Below, one piece after another: positions 26,139 through 33,813 of a stretch of DNA of 64,000 nt; position 1 is the first letter of the stretch, and every line of letters starts with the position of its first letter. The position numbers were made by a program, and so were the translations under genes. Origin of the DNA: Candidatus Omnitrophota bacterium (GTDB taxonomy: Bacteria > Omnitrophota > Omnitrophia > Omnitrophales > JACROU01); the NCBI GenBank assembly GCA_029261035.1, contig JAJDCD010000023.1, positions 429,126 to 493,125 on the forward strand, in the 5' to 3' direction. The notes beneath the pieces are model-generated. The model saw only the letters and a program-made list of their open reading frames with translations, was not told the origin of the DNA and did not search any database.

Positions 26139-26167
26139 AAAGCCAGGTCAAGTGACCTGGCTTTTTT
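26139..26167 (+). terminator. hairpin with T-tract upstream of the ParB-like gene
   Basis: A perfect 12-bp stem (AAAGCCAGGTCA at 26139-26150 and its complement at 26153-26164) with a 2-nt loop, running into TTTTTT on the + strand. It would end any + strand transcript arriving here, and it sits just beside the structured element that follows. Confidence 0.65.
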
Positions 26168-26174
26168 ATTTTAT

Positions 26175-26322
26175 GCCTCCCCGGGTAGGACTCGAAACAA
26201 GTGAACGGCCCGAGGGTATCCGAGGTCAAAAGTTTCCGGACGAAACTTTTAGTGAACGGGGAGGGCCTGCGCAACAAAATCCCGGAAGGATTTTGTGTAG
26301 TAGGCGAGTCCTGCCCTTTTTT
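26175..26322 (+). other. highly structured element, possible ncRNA or recombination site
   Basis: A 12-bp closing stem joins GGGTAGGACTCG (26183-26194) to CGAGTCCTGCCC (26305-26316, one G-U pair) and is followed by TTTTTT. Inside are two clean hairpins: AAAAGTTTC/GAAACTTTT (26228-26250) and ACAAAATCC/GGATTTTGT (26274-26296). A competing 8-bp pairing, CCTCCCCG (26176-26183) with CGGGGAGG (26257-26264), shares the first stem's edge. No coding frame explains the region. It could be a terminated structured RNA or a folded recombination site at the end of the mobile element. Confidence 0.5.
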
Positions 26323-26401
26323 ATTTCCAGATATTAGGTTAGAATATAAACAGTTAGGAATTCCCTAATATTTCTAATAAGCTAGATAGAAAGGTTTAAC
26401 G

Positions 26402-26533
26402 ATGAAATGCGAAGCTTGTGATAAAGAAGAAATTTCAGCTCATCCACGAGGTGGATTTGGTAACCCTGGCGAAAATAGTGAGGAAACCTTTTGTGATGAG
26501 TGTTATGAAAAAATACGTATAAAAGGTGAGGTA
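26402..26533 (+). CDS. 43-residue zinc-ribbon-like peptide
   Basis: Starts ATG with AAAGG seven bases upstream. Two CxxC pairs (CEAC near the N-terminus, CDEC near residue 31) are separated by 24 residues including 'HPRGGFGNPGE', which looks like a minimal zinc-binding domain. No family is recognised. It is the first small gene to the right of the structured element. Confidence 0.5.
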
Positions 26534-26644
26534 AGTAATCAATGATTTAGATCTTTCAACATTAAATGATAGGACTCTTATATAAGTGCCGCTATTGTGT
26601 ATGGAGTGCATCAGTAGTAATGACATCTGGTATTAGGAGTGTAT

Positions 26645-27337
26645 ATGAAACAATGTGTGTATTGTTTAAGGAAAGCAAAAAAGATGACCAAGGATCACGT
26701 CTTTCCTAAATCCTGGTATCCCCGTAATACTCCTAAACAGATTGAAAGATGGACAGTCCCCTCTTGTTATTCTTGTAATCAAAAATTTAAGGAAATAGAA
26801 GAAGATCTTAAGCTAAGGATTGGTCTTACATTGGCACCAGATGATTTTAATGCACTAGGAATAGCAGATGATGTCAGAAGGTCATACGATCCTTCTTGCG
26901 CAAGAAATAAGAAAGATGCAGACAATAGAAAGATGAAAAAAGAAAAAATTCTTAAAAATTTTATAAGAGAAGCTTCTCTTGAGAATAAAAGATTTATGCC
27001 TAATTTTGGCCCCCAACGTTCGGGTAAAATAAAAGTCTATTCAATGGTTGAAATTAGTCCAGAGAGTGTAAGGAGGATAGGAGGTAAAATAATTTTAGGG
27101 GCGTATTATAAAATTTTAGGTAAACTAGTTGAATCAGATATGAGTTTAGATATTTATACTGATGATGCAGGAGCTGATGATTTTGAATCTCTAATGAGTA
27201 AATATGGTAAGAAAAACTATTTTGGACCGGGTATTAATTTGGTTACAGCAATTCCAGCAGATGAAAAGAGTGCATTTGTGGCAAAAGTTACTATTTGGGG
27301 CCGATTTATTTTTAGAGGTTTTGTATTGACACAATAA
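26645..27337 (+). CDS. HNH endonuclease family protein
   Basis: 230 residues. 'CVYCLRKAKKMTKDHVFPKS' followed by 'VPSCYSCNQKF' gives the CxxC...DH...CxxCN arrangement of HNH nucleases. The rest ('LGAYYKILGKLV' and onwards) resembles no domain I know. AGGAG lies five bases before the ATG at 26645; the GTG at 26639 overlaps that site. Lone HNH proteins of this type occur in defence and mobile loci, but the target is unknown. Confidence 0.75.
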   Translation: MKQCVYCLRKAKKMTKDHVFPKSWYPRNTPKQIERWTVPSCYSCNQKFKEIEEDLKLRIGLTLAPDDFNALGIADDVRRSYDPSCARNKKDADNRKMKKEKILKNFIREASLENKRFMPNFGPQRSGKIKVYSMVEISPESVRRIGGKIILGAYYKILGKLVESDMSLDIYTDDAGADDFESLMSKYGKKNYFGPGINLVTAIPADEKSAFVAKVTIWGRFIFRGFVLTQ

Positions 27338-27403
27338 TGTCTTGTGCAGTTACAACGTCTGACCCCATAATGAGATGTTGGTTTTAAATTCAGGAGATGA
27401 TTT

Positions 27404-27676
27404 GTGAATAAAAAACAAGAAGTCCTATTGTGGATTGCAGGGATGCTCCTTTCAGCGTGGGTGTATCTAAGATTTAATTCATATATTGAAGCTAAGGAAT
27501 ATATTTATTACAATCATTTAATTGAAAATGAAGTGAACAGTCTTATAGCTTGGAGGCAGTTGATAGGAAGTGATTCGGGGTATGCTCTTATTCAAGTTCT
27601 TCAGTATGCTATACCATTTCTGATTGCTTCCTTCCTTCTTATTGTATCTCTAAGAACGAGAAATAGAAAAAGCTAA
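27404..27676 (+). CDS. small membrane protein
   Basis: 90 residues starting at GTG with AGGAG seven bases upstream. Two hydrophobic helices (about residues 8-25 and 62-82) flank a polar loop. No family is recognised. The 66-base gap before it contains a CTGACCCCA stretch also found near 38212. Confidence 0.5.
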   Translation: MNKKQEVLLWIAGMLLSAWVYLRFNSYIEAKEYIYYNHLIENEVNSLIAWRQLIGSDSGYALIQVLQYAIPFLIASFLLIVSLRTRNRKS

Positions 27677-27772
27677 CAAGTTAGAATTATGCAGTTTAGG
27701 CGCCAGATACCTTGGCTATTAGTGAAGAAAAAAGCATGACTGTTTTATTTAATATTAAGGAATCATTTATAA

Positions 27773-28792
27773 ATGAAGCTTTCTGATAAATATAAATATT
27801 TATATCACTATACAACTTATTTGGGCCTTGAAGGAATATTGAATAGCAATATTTTGTGGGCGACGCATTACCAACACCTTAATGATTCCGAAGAACTGTT
27901 GCATGCAAAGAAAATAATAGTGGATTTAATCTTCCCCAAAATAAAGGGAATCATTGAAGCAAGATTAGATGCCAGTACGATATCACAAGAATCTTTGAAA
28001 AAACTTAATATTCTTTTGGATATTTTTAGTGGCGTTGAGCCCTTTGCAAAAAATCAAGCAGAGCAATTTGTGGGTTTGATGTATGCAAATGTGCTATCAG
28101 AAGAGCAAGAACAGCCTACAGTAGGGCCATTTATTTTTTCGTTTTGTGCTGAAAGCAAAGATGCTTTCACAGACAAGAATGGATTATTGAGTCAATGGCG
28201 TGGTTATGGTGGTGATGGTGGTTATTGCATAGAATTTCTAACAGAAGACATAGAGAATTTGTTTCGTGAGGAGCTGGGGCAATGTTTTTATCCTGTTCGA
28301 ATATTTGACGAAGTTGCATATGGACAAAATCTAATTAAAATGCCTTGTAGTTTTCAGAATGATCTGGAAGTTTTGGAAGAAAAGATTCCTGATTTTATAG
28401 ACAATCTTAACAATCCTCAAAAGGCCTATGAGGCAATTAGCAAAGCTGCAGATGAATTCGTTAGTGTGATTTCAAGGAGTAAGCATTATGGGTTTCGAGA
28501 AGAGAATGAGGTGAGGATGGTTTTCTTTTCTGGGACGGAGTCTTTTAAAATTAATGGAGAGCACAATCCTTTAGAGAAGAATAAGCGAACCAAAAAAATT
28601 TTTGTTAGAAACGTTGATGATGGAGCAGTGCCTTATATTAAATTATTTGATAATGAAAATCCTTTACCTATTAAGCGTATTATAGTTGGCCCTCATAGAG
28701 ATAAGTTGCTTAGAAAAAAATCCCTAGAAATGATGTTAAATAGTTCTGGTATTAAGGTTGATTATTCGGATATTCCATTTCTTGGTTTTTGA
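27773..28792 (+). CDS. DUF2971 family protein
   Basis: 339 residues. 'YLYHYTTYLGLEGILNSNIL' at the N-terminus and 'LLSQWRGYGGDGGYCIEF' in the middle, with 'RFE.NEVRMVF'-like 'FREENEVRMVFF', are the marks of DUF2971. The family is widespread in variable genome islands and its 'HYT' start recalls ADP-ribosyltransferase-like folds, but the activity is not established. It stands alone on its strand, followed by a repeat cluster. Confidence 0.75.
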   Translation: MKLSDKYKYLYHYTTYLGLEGILNSNILWATHYQHLNDSEELLHAKKIIVDLIFPKIKGIIEARLDASTISQESLKKLNILLDIFSGVEPFAKNQAEQFVGLMYANVLSEEQEQPTVGPFIFSFCAESKDAFTDKNGLLSQWRGYGGDGGYCIEFLTEDIENLFREELGQCFYPVRIFDEVAYGQNLIKMPCSFQNDLEVLEEKIPDFIDNLNNPQKAYEAISKAADEFVSVISRSKHYGFREENEVRMVFFSGTESFKINGEHNPLEKNKRTKKIFVRNVDDGAVPYIKLFDNENPLPIKRIIVGPHRDKLLRKKSLEMMLNSSGIKVDYSDIPFLGF

Positions 28793-28804
28793 AAAAATAA
28801 AGGC

Positions 28805-28977
28805 CAAGTTCCTATAGAGGACAGGCCACATAAAAGCATTCAATTGTTCTCCAGCTATGGTGTCTAGTGCCTTAATATTTATTAAAATAATGAGAGATGG
28901 AAATAATTTTCAATATGTGGAACACATCGAAAGGTACCGTTACTGTGTGTGCCTGGCACCTATAGTAACGGTGCCGA
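28805..28977. repeat. composite interspersed repeat, copy 1
   Basis: Begins with a GGACAG-type end (28818) and 'CATTCAATTGTTCTC' and ends in an inverted pair, GGTACCGTTACT (28933-28944) and AGTAACGGTGCC (28964-28975), around a GTGTGCCTGGCACC core. The same two ends at a similar distance are seen at 29645-29810 and 38027-38170, and the left part alone near 40590. Confidence 0.65.
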
Positions 28978-29011
28978 TTATTTTTATTTAATCAACCTTG
29001 GAAGGATCGCC

Positions 29012-29070
29012 GTGATTAAGATTAGGGAAGAAAAAAAAGAAGATATTGAAAACATTAGAGCTCTTACCGC
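29012..29070 (+). pseudogene. remnant of a GNAT acetyltransferase N-terminus
   Basis: After a GGAAGGA site and a GTG, the reading 'VIKIREEKKEDIENIRALTA' is the classic first strand and helix of GNAT N-acetyltransferases. It then runs straight into a repeat hairpin (29071-29089) and the enzyme does not continue. Only about 20 codons survive. Confidence 0.5.
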
Positions 29071-29089
29071 TAAGGTGCCAGGCACCTTA
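29071..29089. repeat. TAAGGTGCC palindromic repeat
   Basis: TAAGGTGCC and GGCACCTTA form a near-perfect hairpin that interrupts the acetyltransferase remnant. It lies just ahead of the TGGAGGTG ribosome site of the next gene. Related copies are at 38233-38263 and 43354-43372. Confidence 0.6.
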
Positions 29090-29104
29090 ATGTTGGAGGT
29101 GAAA

Positions 29105-29617
29105 ATGAAACAGATAATAGCTTCTCTTATAATAGTAGCATTTATGGTGCCAGATGTTTTTGGGTACGTCGTATTATCGAAAGATGAGGCGAGAGATTAT
29201 AAGTTGCAGAGAGTAAGTCCTAAAGATGTTAAAAGTGTCCTTTTCAATGTTTTTAAAGCAGGCCCTAAAAGTAGACATGATTACGAAGGGTATATAGTTT
29301 TTCGCAATGAAGGTGGTGATGCTTGTACTTTAAACTCCTCAAATATGGTAATGGTTTGGGCTGGCAATTCAAATAATCCTCCAAAATTTTCTTCTGAGAA
29401 AAGAGAGACAGTCTATTATAAAGAAATAATTGTTTCAAGTTCCAGGTTTGAACTTATTAGGACTCGGACTGGGAAAGTAATGCCAGCGATTCCACTAAGT
29501 CCATTTTCTATCAAAAAGAGCAAGGAATACATAGTTCCTCAGATTCGCTTTTACTGGAAAGTAGATGGAACTAATAGGGTTGTGAAAAGAAAAGCTAAGC
29601 CTACAGAAATGTATTAA
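29105..29617 (+). CDS. secreted hypothetical protein
   Basis: 170 residues with a signal peptide (MKQIIA, hydrophobic core, cleavage near 'VFGY'). The mature part is beta-rich with no motif I recognise ('GYIVFRNEGGDACTLNSS' in the middle). TGGAGGTG lies five bases before the ATG at 29105. The longer open frame upstream is made of repeat and gene-remnant sequence and is rejected. Confidence 0.6.
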   Translation: MKQIIASLIIVAFMVPDVFGYVVLSKDEARDYKLQRVSPKDVKSVLFNVFKAGPKSRHDYEGYIVFRNEGGDACTLNSSNMVMVWAGNSNNPPKFSSEKRETVYYKEIIVSSSRFELIRTRTGKVMPAIPLSPFSIKKSKEYIVPQIRFYWKVDGTNRVVKRKAKPTEMY

Positions 29618-29644
29618 AGCCACAGCGAATATGTCCACCAGAAA

Positions 29645-29810
29645 AGTAAGGGACAGTCCCCATGGGGGACAGGTCATAAAATAACATTCCTATATGAAAA
29701 AATGGGGTCAAGTTTTTAATAGTTAATTTAAATTGTTTTTAATGATGATTTTGATATTTGAATAACAGGTACCGTTACTGAGTGTGCCGGGCACCTGCAG
29801 TAACGGTACC
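29645..29810. repeat. composite interspersed repeat, copy 2
   Basis: Left end GGGACAGTCCCCATGGGGGA (29650-29669). Right end is a perfect 13-bp inverted repeat, GGTACCGTTACTG (29768-29780) and its complement (29798-29810), around GTGTGCCGGGCACC. The hairpin ends 19 bases before the start codon of the next gene. A GGGGACAGTCCCC copy also occurs at 30660-30672. Confidence 0.7.
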
Positions 29811-29829
29811 TAAAATATTGGGAGGATGT

Positions 29830-30060
29830 ATGAAGAATTTTGGTGTAATGATTCTGTGTGTTTCTTTAGCGGTAGCAGCCTTTTTATTTGCACTAAATGG
29901 TAGATATCAAGTCTCAACTTATGAGGGTAGTCGCGTGGGTTTGATGCCGTGGGTGAAATATGACAGCATAACCGGAAAGACCTGGTTGATGTCAGACAAA
30001 GGTGTACACTGGATAGAGATAAAGGATTATGGGTATGTTTATACCAAACCAGAGGAGTAA
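29830..30060 (+). CDS. small membrane-anchored hypothetical protein
   Basis: 76 residues with one N-terminal hydrophobic helix (about 5-22) then a polar part ('YDSITGKTWLMSDKGVHWIE'). GGAGG lies four bases before the ATG, so the open frame further upstream is not used. The upstream repeat hairpin could influence translation. No family is recognised. It overlaps the next gene by 32 bases. Confidence 0.55.
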   Translation: MKNFGVMILCVSLAVAAFLFALNGRYQVSTYEGSRVGLMPWVKYDSITGKTWLMSDKGVHWIEIKDYGYVYTKPEE

Positions 30061-30658
30061 AAACATTAAGAAAAATAAACTTATGTGGTTGGGGGTATTG
30101 CTGAAGGCCATTTTGGGGATAATCTTATCTCTTGTGATAATAATTTCATTGTTCTTTGCTTGGATTCAATTTGGGGACAACAGACAAAAAGCTGTAGATT
30201 TTTTTGATAAATTGACTGCTTATGGTCTTATATATATGTTGGAGGAAAAGGCTCCTGAAGAACTTACTTTAAATGATAAATTTGTTCTCTTTCATTCTTA
30301 TTATCTTAACTTAAATAAAGAAAATCTGATTAAACTATTTGAATTAGTACCTGTGTTTGAGCAAGAGGTAGGTCAGCTAGAATCAAAGATGAGGATTGCC
30401 ATTGCTGGCATAACAGGAAGTTTATTACGAGCAGATAATCAGTATGGCCTCGAATTTGAAATATATGAGAAGTTTCTTAAAGATAGGAATCCAGTATTTT
30501 ACCGGTTGTTCAGAGCTGAATCCTATAAAGCACAAGATGATTTTGAGTTAGCTGAAAAAGAGCATGAAGAAGCAACCGTATTTGTAAGCAAAGACCCAGC
30601 GTTATTAGAACAATGGGAAGTGATGCGGGTTAAATTTTTCGAGAGGAAGCAATTATAA
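30029..30658 (+). CDS. membrane-anchored helical protein, possibly TPR-like
   Basis: Up to 209 residues. A hydrophobic helix (about residues 18-45) precedes an all-helical part with paired helices ('KFVLFHSYYLNLNKENLIKL', 'FRAESYKAQDDFELAEKEH') that resembles tetratricopeptide-type repeats. The start is uncertain. The ATG at 30029 lies inside the previous gene and has a poorly spaced AAAGG. AGAGGAG (30051-30057) is ideally placed for a rare ATT start at 30065, and an ATG at 30083 is also in frame. Confidence 0.55.
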   Translation: MGMFIPNQRSKNIKKNKLMWLGVLLKAILGIILSLVIIISLFFAWIQFGDNRQKAVDFFDKLTAYGLIYMLEEKAPEELTLNDKFVLFHSYYLNLNKENLIKLFELVPVFEQEVGQLESKMRIAIAGITGSLLRADNQYGLEFEIYEKFLKDRNPVFYRLFRAESYKAQDDFELAEKEHEEATVFVSKDPALLEQWEVMRVKFFERKQL

Positions 30659-30699
30659 TAGGGGACAGTCCCCATGGGGGGCAGGACACATTATATATC

Positions 30700-31018
30700 C
30701 GCAATATAATTGGCGCTTGGTATTTTTCTGAGTCCAATCCGCCGAGCCATTTAGTACGGACAAGCCCTTTAGCCAAAAAGCTGAAGGGCTTTCTGTATAT
30801 AGGACTTACGTATCCGTCGTTGTAGATATAGTTCGAGGATTTGATAGCCATCTTTTTAGTGGTTTGGATTAGTTTTTTCTAACTTCACAACTTTACGTTC
30901 TGAAAGCCTAGGATAAAGGCCTACATAGAACCTATTCATATGCAAATTTTCCCAAATAGCTTGAAGAACTTCATCACGAATGCTTTACTCTGCCTTGTAA
31001 GTCCAACAAGTGGAACCT
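30700..31018 (-). pseudogene. degenerate coding fragment of unknown origin
   Basis: The minus strand carries protein-like stretches in shifting frames: 'VKKQVPLVGLTRQSKAF' near 31015-30965, then 'IRDEVLQAIWENLHMNRFYV' and 'GLYPRLSERKVVKLEK', then 'KDGYQILELYLQRR'. The frames are broken by stops and shifts, which suggests a decayed gene. I cannot name the family. Confidence 0.35.
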
Positions 31019-31027
31019 GTTTCTTCA

Positions 31028-31834
31028 CTAGCTATTTTTTCTTTTGAGCTCACGAAATTTCATGAAGGTAATAAGCTGATAGAGAGAATGAAAACAAGAC
31101 ATGACAAAGCCGGTGTAACCCGTCTTGATCCCTCCTTTTTGAAAATAGAACTTTAGAAAACGACTGACGGCTTTACGGTAAACGCGCCACGGGCCAATTT
31201 TTTGATTTCTTAAAACCCATTTCTCAGCTTCAAGTGTGGTCTCGCGATTAAACTTGGAAAGCCAATGTTCAAAGTCGCGGCTGGTGTAATGAAGAAGGTC
31301 GCCGTCTAGACGGCCGCAAGAACCTTCGTAACGGACAGGCGGATGAACTTTCTCTTCGCCGTACTTAAGCTGGCCTTTTCGGAAGATCTTGCAACGAAAC
31401 GCCGGATAATAGCCCGCGCCCGTGATCCATTCGTCCCCGATATAGTTTTTCATCTTCACGGCATAACAAACATTGGAGTCTTCGGTTTTCTCAGTCATTT
31501 GTCGAATGAGTACAGCAAGCTCGGGGGTTACGCGTTCATCAGCGTCAATGGAAAGCACCCAGGGCTGAGTGACCAGCGTATTGGCGTAATTGCGTTGAAT
31601 ACCTTCATTGTCCATCTTGCTGTTATAGACTTTAGCACCAAAAGATTCAGCGACGCTGACCGTGTTATCGGTGCTTTCATCATTAAGGACGAGAATTTCT
31701 TCGGCCCACTTCACGCTTTCAAGGCAATCGGGAAGTCGTTTTTCTTCATTTTTGGCGAGTACCACCACCGAGATCGGCACTTTCTTTTCTGTCGTTTGTA
31801 TATTCACGCTTGTCCCCTGTTCTTTAGTATGCAT
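31028..31834 (-). CDS. GT2 glycosyltransferase, WaaE/KdtX-like
   Basis: 268 residues from the ATG at 31834; a GTG at 31807 with AGGGGA ahead of it is an alternative start. 'PISVVVLAKNEEKRLPDCL' opens the GT2 fold, 'VLNDESTDNT' and 'LSIDADERVTPEL' give the nucleotide- and metal-binding acids, and 'WLSKFNRETTLEAEKW' is typical of the lipopolysaccharide core enzymes of the WaaE type. It probably adds a sugar to an LPS-like or other envelope glycan on the cytoplasmic side. It is isolated from other glycan genes. Confidence 0.82.
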   Translation of the reverse strand: MHTKEQGTSVNIQTTEKKVPISVVVLAKNEEKRLPDCLESVKWAEEILVLNDESTDNTVSVAESFGAKVYNSKMDNEGIQRNYANTLVTQPWVLSIDADERVTPELAVLIRQMTEKTEDSNVCYAVKMKNYIGDEWITGAGYYPAFRCKIFRKGQLKYGEEKVHPPVRYEGSCGRLDGDLLHYTSRDFEHWLSKFNRETTLEAEKWVLRNQKIGPWRVYRKAVSRFLKFYFQKGGIKTGYTGFVMSCFHSLYQLITFMKFRELKRKNS

Positions 31835-32053
31835 TTTTGAATGCAAAAAATTTCATGGCCCGTATCTCAATGTCAATTAGAAGTGGCCCATTCTCTATGT
31901 AGTAAAAATTGTATTTAATTCGTTCTTAAATGGAAGTAGCCGGTAAGCTCCGATTTAATTCGGTGGCGTACCCTATGACAGTCGTCATTATAGCACTTAT
32001 AATTATGTCCTGAGTAACTAATGCCTGGCTTTCAAGAAGTTATGCCTACTAAA

Positions 32054-32081
32054 TTGCTATTATTCTATAACAAAGTATACT
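32054..32081 (+). promoter_or_regulatory. sigma-70-like promoter of the lysine-rich peptide gene
   Basis: TTGCTA (32054-32059), a 16-base spacer and TATACT (32076-32081), about 65 bases before the ATG at 32147. The rest of the 300-base gap (31847-32146) shows no gene or repeat I can support. Confidence 0.5.
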
Positions 32082-32146
32082 ATTGTAAACAAGCAGCGAC
32101 ATATTTGATCTTGGAAAAGCTAACTCAAAAAGAAGGAGGATCAATC

Positions 32147-32257
32147 ATGGGCGATAAAGGTGGTAAAAAAAATAAGGAAAAGCAGAACAAACAAGCGAAC
32201 AGAGCAAAAAACTTAAAAAAAGAGGCGAACAAGAAAAAACAAGAAAAAACACGCTAG
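32147..32257 (+). CDS. lysine-rich small protein
   Basis: 36 residues, almost half of them Lys, Arg, Asn or Gln ('MGDKGGKKNKEKQNKQANRA'). AAGGAGGA lies seven bases before the ATG. The family of very short 'MGDKGxKKxK' basic proteins is familiar from many bacterial genomes, with no known function; nucleic-acid or ribosome association is a guess. Confidence 0.6.
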   Translation: MGDKGGKKNKEKQNKQANRAKNLKKEANKKKQEKTR

Positions 32258-32344
32258 ATTAAGAGGTTAACTTAAGGGTGTCCCTTTAGTAACTCCTCCT
32301 AATCTATTTGAGATTCGCATTGAAGCTATTGAATTAGGGGATAT

Positions 32345-32575
32345 ATGAGTGAAAACAACTTAGGTGTGCAACCACTAGACCAAGTAATGACGAACCAAGG
32401 GTTGTCGAATGCAGACTTGGTGAAAGCCTCTACGGAACAACTCACATTTAAGGTGGTTCAAAAGGCCCGCAATGGACGCCGTGTGTCAGCAAACTTACAA
32501 CACAAAATTCTGAATGCTCTCAAAGCAGCTGTGCGGGATAAAGATTTCCAGTTAAACCAACTTTTTAATTATTGA
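32345..32575 (+). CDS. small HTH-like conserved hypothetical
   Basis: 76 residues: 'PLDQVMTNQGLSNADLVKAS', then 'TEQLTFKVVQKARNGRRVS' and 'NLQHKILNALKAA'. The pattern of helices resembles a Cro-type DNA-binding fold. Proteins with the phrase 'STEQLTFK' occur as stand-alone hypotheticals in several Gram-negative groups. Function unknown. It is followed after 42 bases by the YaiI gene. Confidence 0.6.
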   Translation: MSENNLGVQPLDQVMTNQGLSNADLVKASTEQLTFKVVQKARNGRRVSANLQHKILNALKAAVRDKDFQLNQLFNY

Positions 32576-32617
32576 AGCTACTATAAGAACTGTAAATGGG
32601 ATGTATCCATATTACCT

Positions 32618-33070
32618 ATGATTACAATCTATGTGGACTCAGATGCCTGCCCAATTAAAGATGAAGTGATGCGAGTTGCACGGCGACATAAGCTGAAAGT
32701 GATCTTTGTGGCTAACACCAGGATGCGTTTACCTCCTGAGTGGGATGCTCAGCTAGTCGTGGTGGATGATCAGCTTGATGCAGCAGATAATTGGATTGTG
32801 GAACACGTCTCTAAAGAGGATGTGGTTATTACCGACGACATACCTCTGGCTGATCGCTCGATCAAAGCGGGGGCTAGGGTGATTGAGCATCGGGGACGAA
32901 TTCTCTCCGAGGACAATATTGGAAGCATTTTAGCCACAAGGAATTTAATGCAGGAACTTCGTAGTACGGGAGAAGTGACTGGCGGCCCCGCACCTTTTCA
33001 ACGAAAAGATCGATCAAATTTTCTTCAGGAGCTAGAGAAGTTACTTCAACAAATTAATCACTCAACTTGA
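32618..33070 (+). CDS. YaiI/YqxD family protein (UPF0178, DUF188)
   Basis: 150 residues, normal length. 'ITIYVDSDACPIKDEVMRVA' at the start, 'DAADNWIVEH' and 'DVVITDDIPLADRSI' in the middle, and 'GGPAPFQRKDRSNFLQELE' at the end are diagnostic for the family. The acidic residues sit as in PIN-domain nucleases, so an RNase role is suspected, but no activity has been settled. Confidence 0.9.
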   Translation: MITIYVDSDACPIKDEVMRVARRHKLKVIFVANTRMRLPPEWDAQLVVVDDQLDAADNWIVEHVSKEDVVITDDIPLADRSIKAGARVIEHRGRILSEDNIGSILATRNLMQELRSTGEVTGGPAPFQRKDRSNFLQELEKLLQQINHST

Positions 33071-33299
33071 AGGAATTTTGATATCAATTTAAGTAAGGCG
33101 ATGGTATTGTTGCGCATCAGCCAGTTGCTGCAATTTCACACATCTGATAAGAGTTTAGTAGTTTAAAAGTGGCCCCTTCAACATTCAATGTTTGCCTCCA
33201 AATTTGACCTTAAAATTTTCAATTACCATTACTGTAGGACTCTGCCCTCTTAGCAGGTTTAAATTCTTTTGTGGTATACTTTTTTTAGAGGTGGAAAAC

Positions 33300-33437
33300 A
33301 TGTTTAGAGTATTATTTGTACTATTATTTTTTGTTTTAGTGTGTATTGGTAACGTGTCTGCGCATTCTGGTGGTACTGATAGTAGTGGAGGACATCATAA
33401 TTGGGCAGATGGCAGTGGAAGTTATCATTACCATTGA
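33300..33437 (+). CDS. secreted YHYH-motif peptide
   Basis: 45 residues: a signal peptide (MFRVLF... 'GNVSA') and a 25-residue mature part 'HSGGTDSSGGHHNWADGSGS' ending YHYH. This His-rich 'HSGGTDxxGGHHN...YHYH' unit is known as a small secreted domain that may bind metal. AGAGGTGG precedes the ATG, and an extended -10 (TGGTATACT, 33272-33280) lies about 20 bases upstream. The 229-base gap before this gene is otherwise empty apart from that promoter. Confidence 0.65.
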   Translation: MFRVLFVLLFFVLVCIGNVSAHSGGTDSSGGHHNWADGSGSYHYH

Positions 33438-33535
33438 TGCGTTTTTTAAGTACTGGGTTTACTCTTATTTGTCGCAATAAATGAGTACAGGAGAGGTTTG
33501 TTTTTGGATATTAAATAGCATACAGTTAAGTAAGG

Positions 33536-33787
33536 GTGAAATGGCTAATGAAAACTGGCTTTATTGTGTTTCTATTTCTAATTGTTTTAACACTCCCTAA
33601 AAACACCTATTCTAAGACTAGTTTGAGCGACATGTTTGTTTCTGAAATTAAAAGGTATGAGAATAGAGCTTTTGATATTGTAGAATTAAACTCGTTTGAA
33701 GGCGTTGATCATAAATTTTATTATCAAAATTATAATAAAAGAGGAAAAGAAGATAGGTTTTTTAATGTATTCAAACAACTAAGGTGA
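33536..33787 (+). CDS. small exported hypothetical protein
   Basis: 83 residues with an N-terminal hydrophobic helix and probable signal cleavage near 'TYSKT', then a charged tail ('SEIKRYENRAFDIVEL', 'YNKRGKEDRFF'). Starts at GTG 33536 or ATG 33548; the ribosome site (TAAGG) does not decide. No family is recognised. Confidence 0.45.
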   Translation: MKWLMKTGFIVFLFLIVLTLPKNTYSKTSLSDMFVSEIKRYENRAFDIVELNSFEGVDHKFYYQNYNKRGKEDRFFNVFKQLR

Positions 33788-33813
33788 CGGGCTCTTTAGT
33801 ATAGAAGAAATAA

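Noticed and set aside
26171-26200. A tRNA 3' end on the minus strand (TTCGAGTCCTAC then CCGGGGAGGCA)
   Set aside because: The T-loop and acceptor-like part fit, but the 5' T-stem strand and the rest of a tRNA are missing, and the same bases are better explained by the long stem of the structured element.
26152-26337. 61-codon + strand frame over the structured element
   Set aside because: The base pairing explains the sequence better and the peptide looks random.
28949-29104. N-terminal extension of the secreted protein at 29105
   Set aside because: It is made of repeat sequence and an acetyltransferase remnant, and the signal peptide begins at 29105.
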